NCBI GenBank assembly: GCA_025363575.1
Contig: JANYDM010000019.1
Location: 1-63,760 of the forward strand
From: Betaproteobacteria bacterium
GTDB taxonomy: Bacteria; Pseudomonadota; Gammaproteobacteria; Burkholderiales; SG8-41
Reading direction: 5' to 3'
Length of the DNA: 63,760 nt
Shown: positions 52,731 to 60,986 of the stretch, piece after piece
Numbering within the stretch: position 1 is the stretch's first letter
Layout: every line of letters starts with the position of its first letter
Program-made: the position numbers and the translations under genes
Notes under the pieces: model-generated
Seen by the model: the letters and a program-made list of their open reading frames with translations, nothing else
The model's database searches: none
Told to the model about the DNA's origin: nothing

Positions 52731-53636
52731 ATGATTTCATTTCTGATTCTTATTTCGATAGTTGTCTGCTTCTCGGCGATCCTCGCGCTCGCGCTGAATT
52801 TTCAGTGGGGCCTTGGGGGCATGGTGAATTTCGGGCTCGCCGGGCTTTATGCGCTGGGCGCCTACGCTTGCGCGCTTTTCATGCTAAAGGCCGGCGCGAA
52901 TACGTTCTTCGCGACGGTCGGCGCGATGATGGTGGTTGCGGCGGTGTGCGGTGCCGTCGCTTTCGTCACTTTGCGCGTCGCGGAAGAGGACTACTTCGCG
53001 ATCGTCACACTGGGCGTCGGCGAGATGCTGCGCCTGGTCGCCCTGAATGAAGACTGGCTGACCAAGGGCGCGCTGGGCCTGACCGGTATTCCGCGGCCGC
53101 TCGGCGACGTGGTGCCGCCGGAGTACTACCAGTATTTCCTGCTGGGCCTTTCAGTGGCGCTGTTGCTCGGCACGCTGTGGATCCTGAATACGCTCGCGCG
53201 CTCACCGTTCGGCCGCATCATGCGCGCGGTGCGCGAGGATGACGTCGTGGCGGCCACGCTCGGCAAACACGTGCTGTGGGCGCGGGTGCGCATCTTCGCA
53301 ATCGGCGGCGCATTCATCGGGCTTGCCGGCTCGCTGCACGCGTTTTATTACCAGTACATCGATCCCACGCAGTTCTCGAATATCGTGATTGCCTACGCGT
53401 TCATGGCAGTGATCGCCGGCGGGCGCGGCGCGCATCGCGGCACCATCCTGGGCGCGGCGGTCGTCATGCTCCTGCTCGAAGGGTCGCGCTTCGTGAAGGA
53501 CCTGATTCCGGGCATCGGTTCGGACCAGCTCGCGGCGATCCGCATCATCATCATCGGCGCAGGGCTCATCATGCTGCTCATCTACAAGCCGCAGGGGTTC
53601 CTGCGCGAGTACCGGTTGCAGGTCGATTTGAAGTAG
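52731..53636 (+). CDS. livM: ABC transporter permease LivM
   Basis: 301 residues from ATG 52731; a TTG 30 bases upstream is possible. LivM pattern: ALALNFQWGLGGMVNFGLAGLYALGAYACAL, EEDYFAIVTLGVGEMLRLVALN, RAVREDDVVAATLGKHVLWAR (coupling loop) and IVIAYAFMAVIAGGRGAHRGTILGAAV. Around eight to nine membrane segments. Partner of LivH. Confidence 0.94.
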   Translation: MISFLILISIVVCFSAILALALNFQWGLGGMVNFGLAGLYALGAYACALFMLKAGANTFFATVGAMMVVAAVCGAVAFVTLRVAEEDYFAIVTLGVGEMLRLVALNEDWLTKGALGLTGIPRPLGDVVPPEYYQYFLLGLSVALLLGTLWILNTLARSPFGRIMRAVREDDVVAATLGKHVLWARVRIFAIGGAFIGLAGSLHAFYYQYIDPTQFSNIVIAYAFMAVIAGGRGAHRGTILGAAVVMLLLEGSRFVKDLIPGIGSDQLAAIRIIIIGAGLIMLLIYKPQGFLREYRLQVDLK

Positions 53637-53678
53637 TATTTATCGTCGCGGATTAGCTCAGCCACCAGGAGAGGTCAC

Positions 53679-54908
53679 ATGAATAAATTTACCCGCCGTA
53701 AGGTTCTTAAAACGCTGGGCGCCGCCGCGGTCACGCCGCTCGCGGCGCCTTTTCTGAATCTCGCGCATGCGCAGGGCGCGACCATACCGATCGGCGTCGC
53801 GCTGCCCATGACCGGCAACGCCGGTGCGTACGGGCCCGACATGGCCGAAGCCGCCAAGCGCACGGTGGCGAAAATCAACAGCGGCGGCGGCATCCTCGGC
53901 GGGCGCAAGCTCGAGCTCTTTATCGAAGACTCTGAATCAAGCGCGTCGGTCGCGGCCAACCTGTCGCAGAAATTCATCAACGTGCACAAATGCCAGTCGC
54001 TCGTCGGCTACTGGGGCACGCCCGAAGGCATGTCGTCGCGGCCGATCGCGATTCAGAACAAAGCAGTGCTGATGGTGTCCTCCGCCGCCAACGCCATTAC
54101 TGAAGGCGACACCCAAGGGTATGTATGGCGCTTCCAGATGAAAGCGACCGACTGGGGCATCGTCATCGGCCGCGCGGTGCAGCGCCTGGGCTATAAAAGC
54201 ATCGGCATCATGGGCCTGCAAAACGCGTTCGTGCTGCCGATCATGAAAGGCGTCGAGGAAAGCGTGAAAGCGGCTGGTCGCACGGTGACCGATTCGCTGA
54301 TCTACAACCCCGAGCAGCCGTCGTACCGCGCGGAAGTCGAGCGCATATTCGGCAAGAAGCCGGAGGCCGTGTGCTGCTTCGGTCTTTTGCCGGACTTCGT
54401 ATCGATCATGAAGGAAGTCTACCGCGGCGGCTTCGAAAGCAAGGTCGTTGCACTGTCCATCATGGCGGACGCCGAAGGCAAGTTCGTCGAAGCCGTCGGC
54501 GCGCAGGTAGCCGATGGCATCCGCCACTTTCAGCCGATGCCGGACACCAGTGCCGCTGCTTACAAGAAGTTCACGAAGCTGATGGGTGCGCCCGAAGACA
54601 AACTGTTCCTGTTCCCGCCGAACACTCACGACCAGATCGCGGTCACCGCGATGGCTATGGAAAAGGCGAAGAGCCCGATCGCGGCCGACTGGTCGAAGCA
54701 GATCATGACGGTATGCAACGGGCCCGGCGAAAACGTCGACGACGTAGTCGATGCGCTGAAAATCATCCGCGCGGGCAAGGCCATCAACTTCAGCGGCGCC
54801 GGCTCGACCTGCGACTTCACGCCGAACGGCGATCAGCTCGGCCGCGGCATGGGCCAGTGGATCATCAAGGGCGGCAAAAGCGTATTCGTCGAATACGCGA
54901 AGCCGTAG
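53679..54908 (+). CDS. Liv-type ABC transporter substrate-binding protein, Tat-type signal
   Basis: 409 residues. The N-terminus MNKFTRRKVLKTLGAAAVTPLAAPFLNLAHA carries a twin-arginine pattern (TRRKVLK), so export is probably by Tat. The mature part has the periplasmic binding protein family 6 pattern: IPIGVALPMTGNAGAYGPDMAEAAKRTVAKINSGGGILGGRKLELFIEDSES. It is the binding protein of the LivGFHM system, 42 bases after livM. The ligand may be an amide, amino acid or aromatic acid; not determinable. Confidence 0.93.
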   Translation: MNKFTRRKVLKTLGAAAVTPLAAPFLNLAHAQGATIPIGVALPMTGNAGAYGPDMAEAAKRTVAKINSGGGILGGRKLELFIEDSESSASVAANLSQKFINVHKCQSLVGYWGTPEGMSSRPIAIQNKAVLMVSSAANAITEGDTQGYVWRFQMKATDWGIVIGRAVQRLGYKSIGIMGLQNAFVLPIMKGVEESVKAAGRTVTDSLIYNPEQPSYRAEVERIFGKKPEAVCCFGLLPDFVSIMKEVYRGGFESKVVALSIMADAEGKFVEAVGAQVADGIRHFQPMPDTSAAAYKKFTKLMGAPEDKLFLFPPNTHDQIAVTAMAMEKAKSPIAADWSKQIMTVCNGPGENVDDVVDALKIIRAGKAINFSGAGSTCDFTPNGDQLGRGMGQWIIKGGKSVFVEYAKP

Positions 54909-54968
54909 ATGCGCGACCGCCCGCCGCCCATGATGCGGGCCGGCGAGTTCGCAGCGTCAGGGAAGCCC

Positions 54969-55952
54969 ATGGCCCATGTCAAATCTCTCGCCGCGGTGGT
55001 CGTTCTCGCGGTATTGAGCAATGCGCCGGCGTTCGGCCAGAGCGCCGCGCGCAATTATCCCGACCGGCCGATCCGTATCATCGTGACGTTTCCGCCCGGT
55101 GGGCCCACCGATATCATCGCGCGCTCGGTGGGACAGAAGCTCGCCGAAGCGTGGGGCCAGCCCGTGGTGATCGACAACCGCGCTGGTGCGGGCGGCAATA
55201 TTGGTACCGACCTGGCGGCGAAGTCCGCGCCTGACGGCTACACGTTGTTGCTGTCCAACTTCGGACCGCTCGCGATCAGCCCGTTCGTTTTTTCCAGGCT
55301 GCCGTACGACCCGGTAAAAGATCTGACGCCGATCACGCTTGCTGCGACCGCTTGGTTTTTCATCGTCGCCAATCCCGCGGTGCCGGCGGCGACATTGAAG
55401 GAACTGATAGCACTGGCTAAGGCCAAGCCCGGCCAGCTTGCATTTTCCTCCGCGGGCAACGCGAGCCCGAGTCACCTGGCGGGAGCGCTATTTCAGTCGA
55501 GCGCCGGCATCAAGCTGATTCATGTTCCATACAAAGGCGGCGCGCCATCGGTAGGCGCAGTGATCGGCGGCGAAACGCAGATCGCGATCGAGAGCCCGCC
55601 GCCTATCGTGCCGCAGGTTAAAGCGGGTAAGCTGCGCGGGCTGGCTGCGGCGCGCGCCAACCGCTCGCCTTTGCTGCCCGACGTGCCGACCGCCGCGGAA
55701 GCGGGACTGGCCGGATTCGAAGTTGGCTCATGGTATGGCTTCCACGCTCCGGCCGGTACGCCGAAAGCCGTCATCGACAAGCTGCACGCAGCTATGGTCA
55801 AGGCAATGAACACGCCCGAATTGCGCGAGCGATTCGCGAGCGTCGGCGCCGAAACGATCGCGAACACGCCGGCGCAGTACGGCGCGTTCGTCGAAGCGGA
55901 ATTGAAGAAGTGGGGCGCGGTCATCAAAGCGGCCGGCGTCAAAGCCGACTGA
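54969..55952 (+). CDS. Bug/TctC-family periplasmic solute-binding protein
   Basis: 327 residues from ATG 54969, after AGGGAAGCCC; earlier ATGs give an implausible N-terminus before the signal peptide (KSLAAVVVLAVLSNAPAFGQ). Motifs: FPPGGPTDIIARS, IDNRAGAGGNIG, APDGYTLLL, HVPYKGGAPSVGAVIGGET (the usual PALTD is replaced). It lies 60 bases after the Liv-type binding protein, an unusual pairing of two unrelated binding proteins in one operon. Confidence 0.92.
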   Translation: MAHVKSLAAVVVLAVLSNAPAFGQSAARNYPDRPIRIIVTFPPGGPTDIIARSVGQKLAEAWGQPVVIDNRAGAGGNIGTDLAAKSAPDGYTLLLSNFGPLAISPFVFSRLPYDPVKDLTPITLAATAWFFIVANPAVPAATLKELIALAKAKPGQLAFSSAGNASPSHLAGALFQSSAGIKLIHVPYKGGAPSVGAVIGGETQIAIESPPPIVPQVKAGKLRGLAAARANRSPLLPDVPTAAEAGLAGFEVGSWYGFHAPAGTPKAVIDKLHAAMVKAMNTPELRERFASVGAETIANTPAQYGAFVEAELKKWGAVIKAAGVKAD

Positions 55953-55998
55953 AAGTCTCGCGCCGTACCCATCGCAAGGCCAACTGGAGATAAACGAA

Positions 55999-57369
55999 GT
56001 GTCCGATCGTAATCGCCCGCAATACCTGCATACCCTGGCCGCATTCACCGCTGGCACGCGGCTGGACGGCATCAGCGAGGCAGCGAGAACCCGTGCGCGC
56101 TGGGTGATCGCTGACTCGATTCCCGTCATCGCCGCCGGCATGCAGGAAACGGAAATGAAATCATTCGTCGCGCGTCAACTGGCAGACGCGGGCGCCGGTA
56201 CTGCTTGGGTGATCGGCACCGGCAAGCGCACCGGGGTGCTCGACGCCGCGTTGCTCAACGGCACGGCAGGCACCTGGCTCGAACTCGACGAGGGCAATCT
56301 TTTCGCGAAGGGTCATCCGGGCATTCAGGTGGTGCCCGCGGCAGTCGCGCTGGCGCAAGCGACCGGGGCGAGCGGCGCCGACTTGCTGCGGGCAGTTGCT
56401 TTGGGTTATGAGATTTCAGCGCGCATTACACGGTCGGCCCAGACGCGCCTGGCATTTCATCCGCATGGGACGTACGGCGTCATTGGCGCGGGAATAGCGG
56501 CCGGCGTATTGAAACGCTTCAACGCAGCGCAGATGCTCGAACTCATCAATTGCGCTGCAACGATGGGGATGGCGACGAGCCGCCAGACGCTGCTCGATGG
56601 CGCGACGGTACGCAATATTTTCACCGGCCATTCGGGTTACATGGGGCTCACGGCGGCGCGTCTGGTCGAGTGCGGGTTTACCGGCGAGATAGACAGCGTC
56701 GGCAATGTGTGGGGCAAGGGTGTCTATTCCGACCACTTCGATAGTGAAGCCACGGTTGCCGGGCTCGGTGAAGAATGGCTGATCACGCAGAGCTATTTCA
56801 AGCTGCACCCGATCGGGCGTTACGGCCATTCCGCGGTCGATGCACTGGAAGACCTGCTCGCGAAAGTGTCCGGCGGCCGCCTTCCGACTGACGCCATCGA
56901 ACGCATCGAGGTGCGTGCTTATATGCTTGCAGCGAGCCTGTCGGGTAAAAATATCGTGTCGAGTTTCGGCGCGCGCTTTTCCGTGCCGTTTGCGCTGGCG
57001 AGCATCCTGCATCACCGACGCTCCGGGCTGAAGAGCTTCGACGAAGCGGCAGTCGCCAATCCCGTGGTGCAGGCGCTCGTGCAGCGCGTCGATCTGCAGG
57101 AAGACAAATCCTTCACGGCGCGCTTCCCCGCGGAGCAGCCGGTCACCGTGCGTATCGTGATGCGCGACGGCAAGCGCTATGAGGGACAGTGCGTTATTAC
57201 GAAGGGCGAAGCCGCAAAACCGCATACGCATGCCGAGTTGACCGGCAAGTTCTTCGAGCTTGGCGAGCCCGTGTGGGGCAAGCCCGTAACGCAAAAGTTA
57301 TACGAAGGGTTGATGAAGCTTGAGGAAATCCCGGACTTCGGCGCATTCGCCGGCGCACTTGCACTCTAG
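55999..57369 (+). CDS. MmgE/PrpD family protein
   Basis: 456 residues from GTG 55999, preceded by GGAGATAAACGAA. Family marks: RTRARWVIADSIPVIAAGMQ, LLNGTAGTWLELDEGNLFAKGHPGIQVVPAAVALA, RSAQTRLAFHPHGTYGVIGAGIAAGVLKRF, LHPIGRYGHSAVDALEDLL. Relatives dehydrate 2-methylcitrate or related hydroxy-acids, and others isomerise cis-aconitate-type acids. Its place after two binding proteins points to catabolism of an imported di- or tricarboxylic acid. Confidence 0.92.
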   Translation: MSDRNRPQYLHTLAAFTAGTRLDGISEAARTRARWVIADSIPVIAAGMQETEMKSFVARQLADAGAGTAWVIGTGKRTGVLDAALLNGTAGTWLELDEGNLFAKGHPGIQVVPAAVALAQATGASGADLLRAVALGYEISARITRSAQTRLAFHPHGTYGVIGAGIAAGVLKRFNAAQMLELINCAATMGMATSRQTLLDGATVRNIFTGHSGYMGLTAARLVECGFTGEIDSVGNVWGKGVYSDHFDSEATVAGLGEEWLITQSYFKLHPIGRYGHSAVDALEDLLAKVSGGRLPTDAIERIEVRAYMLAASLSGKNIVSSFGARFSVPFALASILHHRRSGLKSFDEAAVANPVVQALVQRVDLQEDKSFTARFPAEQPVTVRIVMRDGKRYEGQCVITKGEAAKPHTHAELTGKFFELGEPVWGKPVTQKLYEGLMKLEEIPDFGAFAGALAL

Positions 57370-57387
57370 CGGGCGCGGCAGATCCCG

Positions 57388-58374
57388 ATGACGGTATTGG
57401 TGACCGGCGGCGCCGGCTATGTGGGTATGAACGTTGTCGAGGCGCTGGTTGCGCGCGAGACAGAGGTAACCGTGCTCGAAGCCGGCGCATTGCCGTCGGT
57501 CGTCGCGACCGCGCTTGCTGCTCACGGCGCTCTGGTAGAACTTGTGAACGCAGATGTCCGCGACGCGGCGGCGGTGGACGCGTTGTTCGCGCGGCGCCGC
57601 ATAGACGGCGTCATCCATTGTGCCGCGGTTACCGCGGGCGCCGAGCGCGAAGCGACTGACCCTGCGTCGAGCATAGACGTCAACCAGCGCGGCACGCTTA
57701 ACGTCCTCACCGCCGCGCGCAAACACGGCGTGCGGCGTTTCGTTTACACGAGTTCAGCCGCGGTTTACGGCGAATCGCTGTACCGCCTGCAACGTATCTA
57801 TGAAGACAGTTCTCCGGTGCTGCCGGTTTCGCTATACGGCATCACGAAATATGCAGCCGAGCGCATGTGCGTGAGGCTGCGCGATTTGTGGCAATTCGAT
57901 GCCGTCTGCGCACGCCTCGGTACGCTCGTCGGTCCATGGGAACGCAAGACCGGCGTGCGCGACAATTTCGGCACGCATTCTCAGCTCGCACGCTGCGCGG
58001 TGGATGGTACCGAGGCCGTGTTGCCGCAGCATGCAGTGCGTCGCGACTGGGTGTACAGCCGCGACGTGGCGGCAGGGCTCGTCATGCTGCTCGATGCGAA
58101 ATCCACGCGCCATGCGGTTTATAACCTCAGCGCAGGCGGCGAGTGGGGTGGTGTCGGCGGATGGTGCGTGCGCCTGAAGGCAGACTATCCGCGTTTTGAA
58201 TATCGTACTGCCGCCGCAGATGAAGCACCTAATATCGGTTATACAGACCGCGACCGCTGCCCGCTCGATATCGGGCGCATAGTCGTCGAATTCGGTTTCA
58301 AGCCGCGATCTACCGCGGCGGCTTATGACGGCTATCTGGATTGGATGCGGTGCAATCCGGCCGCAATAGGCTGA
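57388..58374 (+). CDS. NAD-dependent epimerase/dehydratase-family protein
   Basis: 328 residues. Short-chain fold: VTGGAGYVG (GxxGxxG), ADVRDAAAVDALFARRRIDGVIHCAA, YTSSAAVYGES and the catalytic YGITK. Extended-SDR type, which epimerises or dehydrates nucleotide sugars or acts as a sugar dehydrogenase. It starts 18 bases after the PrpD-family gene and probably ends the operon. Substrate unknown. Confidence 0.9.
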   Translation: MTVLVTGGAGYVGMNVVEALVARETEVTVLEAGALPSVVATALAAHGALVELVNADVRDAAAVDALFARRRIDGVIHCAAVTAGAEREATDPASSIDVNQRGTLNVLTAARKHGVRRFVYTSSAAVYGESLYRLQRIYEDSSPVLPVSLYGITKYAAERMCVRLRDLWQFDAVCARLGTLVGPWERKTGVRDNFGTHSQLARCAVDGTEAVLPQHAVRRDWVYSRDVAAGLVMLLDAKSTRHAVYNLSAGGEWGGVGGWCVRLKADYPRFEYRTAAADEAPNIGYTDRDRCPLDIGRIVVEFGFKPRSTAAAYDGYLDWMRCNPAAIG

Positions 58375-58383
58375 TACCCGCGG

Positions 58384-58968
58384 TCAGCGAAAGTTGAACC
58401 AGCCGTGCCTACTACGCTCGACTCGCGCGACGAGTTCGGCGAGCGGCGCATCGTTCAGGAGGCGCACGGATTTCTCCTTGGCATACGTGCGCGCATTGGC
58501 GGTGAAATCGCCGGCGGCCACGTAAATGCAGTCGGCGGCGTCCAGCGCATCTTTCGCCTCGCGCAGTTCGCGCAGCGGGCCGATGCCGGTTTGTGCGGCT
58601 TTCCAGCGCTTGCAGCTCACGATAGCGATGCGGCCGTTCTTTTCGATCTTCAGATCGACCGCGCCTTTGAAGACTTCGGTTACCGCATAGCCGTCGCGCC
58701 GGTAGGCCTCGCTGATGACCGCGGAGAAATTCTCCCACGACATGCCGCGTATCTTGCCAAGGAGCTCCGTCGCGTTAGCTGCGCCTGGCGTGCGCAGCTG
58801 GCGCCAGGCGGCGTAGCACGCGATACCGAGGAACGGCAGTGCCACGGCCGCGGCAAGCACCTCGGGCAGGAATAACCGCACGACCGCGAAGAGGCCCGCG
58901 CCGACGGCGACGCTGACCCACCACGGCAGGCGCGACAGTACGTCGAAGAGCGAGTCCTTGCGTGCCAT
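58384..58968 (-). CDS. Membrane-anchored Mrr-like restriction-endonuclease-fold protein
   Basis: 194 residues. Two hydrophobic helices at the N-terminus (WWVSVAVGAGLFAVV and VLAAAVALPFLGIACYAAW) anchor it. The Mrr_cat-like domain follows: MSWENFSAVISEAYRRDGYAVTEVFKGAVDLKIEKNGRIAIVSCKRWK. The nuclease core usually ends in QxK or ExK; here it reads SCKRWK, so the acidic or Gln ligand is Cys or Ser. It may be a weakened nuclease or a DNA-binding scaffold. It is convergent with the epimerase (nine bases apart) and divergent from the CaiB gene. Confidence 0.85.
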   Translation of the reverse strand: MARKDSLFDVLSRLPWWVSVAVGAGLFAVVRLFLPEVLAAAVALPFLGIACYAAWRQLRTPGAANATELLGKIRGMSWENFSAVISEAYRRDGYAVTEVFKGAVDLKIEKNGRIAIVSCKRWKAAQTGIGPLRELREAKDALDAADCIYVAAGDFTANARTYAKEKSVRLLNDAPLAELVARVERSRHGWFNFR

Positions 58969-59007
58969 ATTAAAATAGGCGCCGATAAAAATGGAATCCC
59001 GGATTAT

Positions 59008-60210
59008 ATGAGCGACGCCGCTGCACCGCCATTGAAAGGTATCAAAGTCGTCGAGCTCGGCACGCTCATCGCCGGCCCGTTTTGCAGCCGCATCCTGGCT
59101 GAATTCGGCGCCGAGGTCGTCAAGATCGAAGCGCCTGACGGCGGCGACCAGCTGCGGCAGTGGCGCAAGATGTATGAAGGCACCTCGCTCTGGTGGTACG
59201 TGCAGGCGCGCAACAAAAAGTCGGTGACCGTCAACATGCGTGTTGCAGAGGGGCAGGCGATCGTTCGCAAGCTATGCGCAGATGCCGACATCGTCATCGA
59301 AAACTTCCGGCCCGGCGCGCTCGAGAAATGGAACCTCGGGTTTGACGTGCTCGAGAAAATCAATCCGCGCCTGATCATGGTGCGCCTCTCGGGCTACGGC
59401 CAGACCGGCCCGTACCGCAACCGGCCGGGTTTCGGCGTGATCGGCGAGGCGATGGGCGGCATGCGTCACGTGACGGGGTACGCCGACCGGCCGCCCGTGC
59501 GGCTGGGGATCTCGATCGGCGACTCCATCGCGGCACTCTATGGTGTGATCGGCGCGATGATGGCGCTCCACCACCGCAATGTGAACGGCGGCCGCGGGCA
59601 GGTTGTGGATGTCGCCTTGTACGAGGCTGTATTCAGCATGATGGAAAGTATGGTCCCGGAATTCGACGTGCTGGGCTTCATCCGCGAGCGCGCCGGCAAT
59701 GCGCTGCCCGGCATCGTGCCGTCGAACACTTATCCGACCAGCGACGGCAAGTTTGTCATCGTCGGCGCCAACAACGACGCGATATTCAAGCGCATGATGA
59801 CTGCCATCGGGCGTGCCGAACTTGGCGACGACGCATCGCTCGCCACCAACGCTGGTCGCGTGCCGCGCACCGCGGAACTCGACGGCGCCATCGCTGACTG
59901 GACGCGCCGCCACGATCTCGACCATGTGCTCGCCGCTCTGGAGAAGGCGCAAGTGCCGTCCGGCAAAGTCTTCGACGCCGCGGATATCTTGAAAGATGCG
60001 CACTACATAGCGCGCGGCATGCTTGAGCAGCATCAACTGCCCGACGGCAAGCCCGTCAAACTGCCGGGCATCGTGCCGAAATTGTCGCAGACGCCGGGCG
60101 CAACCAAATGGCTGGGGCCGAAACTGGGAGAGCACAATGCAGAGGTGCTGAACGGATTGGGCTACGACGATGCAGCGCAGCGGGCGTTCAAGGCGCGCGG
60201 AGTTATCTAA
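59008..60210 (+). CDS. CaiB/BaiF family CoA-transferase
   Basis: 400 residues. Marks: GIKVVELGTLIAGPFCSRILAEFGAEVVKIEAPDGGDQLRQWR, VIENFRPGALEKWNLGFD, MVRLSGYGQTGPYRNRPGFGVIGEAMGGM. It is only moderately like the CaiB at 45474 (different inserts), so it is a separate family member rather than a recent copy. Cytoplasmic. It stands alone between the Mrr-like gene and the toxin-antitoxin pair. Confidence 0.93.
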   Translation: MSDAAAPPLKGIKVVELGTLIAGPFCSRILAEFGAEVVKIEAPDGGDQLRQWRKMYEGTSLWWYVQARNKKSVTVNMRVAEGQAIVRKLCADADIVIENFRPGALEKWNLGFDVLEKINPRLIMVRLSGYGQTGPYRNRPGFGVIGEAMGGMRHVTGYADRPPVRLGISIGDSIAALYGVIGAMMALHHRNVNGGRGQVVDVALYEAVFSMMESMVPEFDVLGFIRERAGNALPGIVPSNTYPTSDGKFVIVGANNDAIFKRMMTAIGRAELGDDASLATNAGRVPRTAELDGAIADWTRRHDLDHVLAALEKAQVPSGKVFDAADILKDAHYIARGMLEQHQLPDGKPVKLPGIVPKLSQTPGATKWLGPKLGEHNAEVLNGLGYDDAAQRAFKARGVI

Positions 60211-60250
60211 ACCCTTACTCCCCAAGCTTTGCGCAGCGCTTGTCAGATAC

Positions 60251-60282
60251 AAGGAAATTCCTTACCATAAGGATATTCCTTA
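60251..60282 (+). promoter_or_regulatory. Tandem palindromic operator of the toxin-antitoxin pair
   Basis: Two near-identical sites lie in tandem: AAGGAAATTCCTTA (60251-60264) and AAGGATATTCCTTA (60269-60282), centres 18 bases apart. Each is an odd palindrome (AAGGAA-A-TTCCTT; one mismatch in the second). They lie 23 bases before the antitoxin ATG, where an AbrB-type antitoxin would bind to repress its own promoter. Confidence 0.75.
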
Positions 60283-60304
60283 CACTACTTGCATCGAGGT
60301 CATT

Positions 60305-60523
60305 ATGATCACCAGCAAACTTACGACCAAGGCGCAGACCACGATTCCGCAGCCGGTCCGCGTCGCTTTGCGCCTGCAGCCAGGCGATGAGTTGATTTAC
60401 GAATTGGACGATCAGCGTGTGATCCTGACCAAAGCCAGTCGCGGCGGCAAGACCGACGACCCGTTCCGCACGTTCCACGAATGGAGCTCCGAAGCAGACG
60501 CCAAGGCCTATGGCAAGCTTTAA
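60305..60523 (+). CDS. AbrB/MazE-type antitoxin
   Basis: 72 residues from ATG 60305. The N-terminal swapped-hairpin DNA-binding motif reads SKLTTKAQTTIPQPVRVALRLQPGDELIYEL, the AbrB/SpoVT fold; the C-terminal tail (FRTFHEWSSEADAKAYGKL) would wrap the toxin. It overlaps the toxin gene by 14 bases. Binds the toxin and the operator at 60251. Confidence 0.9.
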   Translation: MITSKLTTKAQTTIPQPVRVALRLQPGDELIYELDDQRVILTKASRGGKTDDPFRTFHEWSSEADAKAYGKL

Positions 60524-60860
60524 GCAAGGCGACGTCATCAAGGTGCCGTTTCCCTACACCGATCGCCCGACACGGCAGTCGCGGCCGGCGCTAGTCGTGT
60601 CAACGGGCGGCATCGAGGAGGCGCACGGACTGTTGTGGGTCGTCATGATAACCAGCGCGGGAAACCGGGGTTGGCCCGGCGACGTGCCAGTGACAAATCT
60701 TGCGGTCGCCGGTCTGCCAGTGCCGTCCGTAATTCGGACCGCGAAAATCGCCACCATCGAAGCCTCCGATGCCGCGCGATTGGGCAAGATACCTCCCGCG
60801 CTATTCAGGCAAGTTGCGATACGGCTGGAGCAGGTGCTGGGATTTGCGCCCGGCAGGTAA
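60510..60860 (+). CDS. MazF/PemK-type mRNA interferase toxin
   Basis: 116 residues. SFKQGDVIKVPFPYTDRPTRQSRPALVVST is the MazF/PemK start; the conserved VMITSAGN and VIRTAKIATIE segments follow. Predicted ribosome-independent endoribonuclease neutralised by the overlapping antitoxin. The cut site cannot be told. Confidence 0.9.
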   Translation: MASFKQGDVIKVPFPYTDRPTRQSRPALVVSTGGIEEAHGLLWVVMITSAGNRGWPGDVPVTNLAVAGLPVPSVIRTAKIATIEASDAARLGKIPPALFRQVAIRLEQVLGFAPGR

Positions 60861-60986
60861 CCCAAAAGTTGTTTACGGGGACGCGTTTCAGCAGCCGTAG
60901 CCGCGGTCGTAATGCAATCGACCCCGGGCTGCTGGTAGTTCGGATATGCATGCTCCAAATGTGAATATTCAACAAATCCGCGTGCG

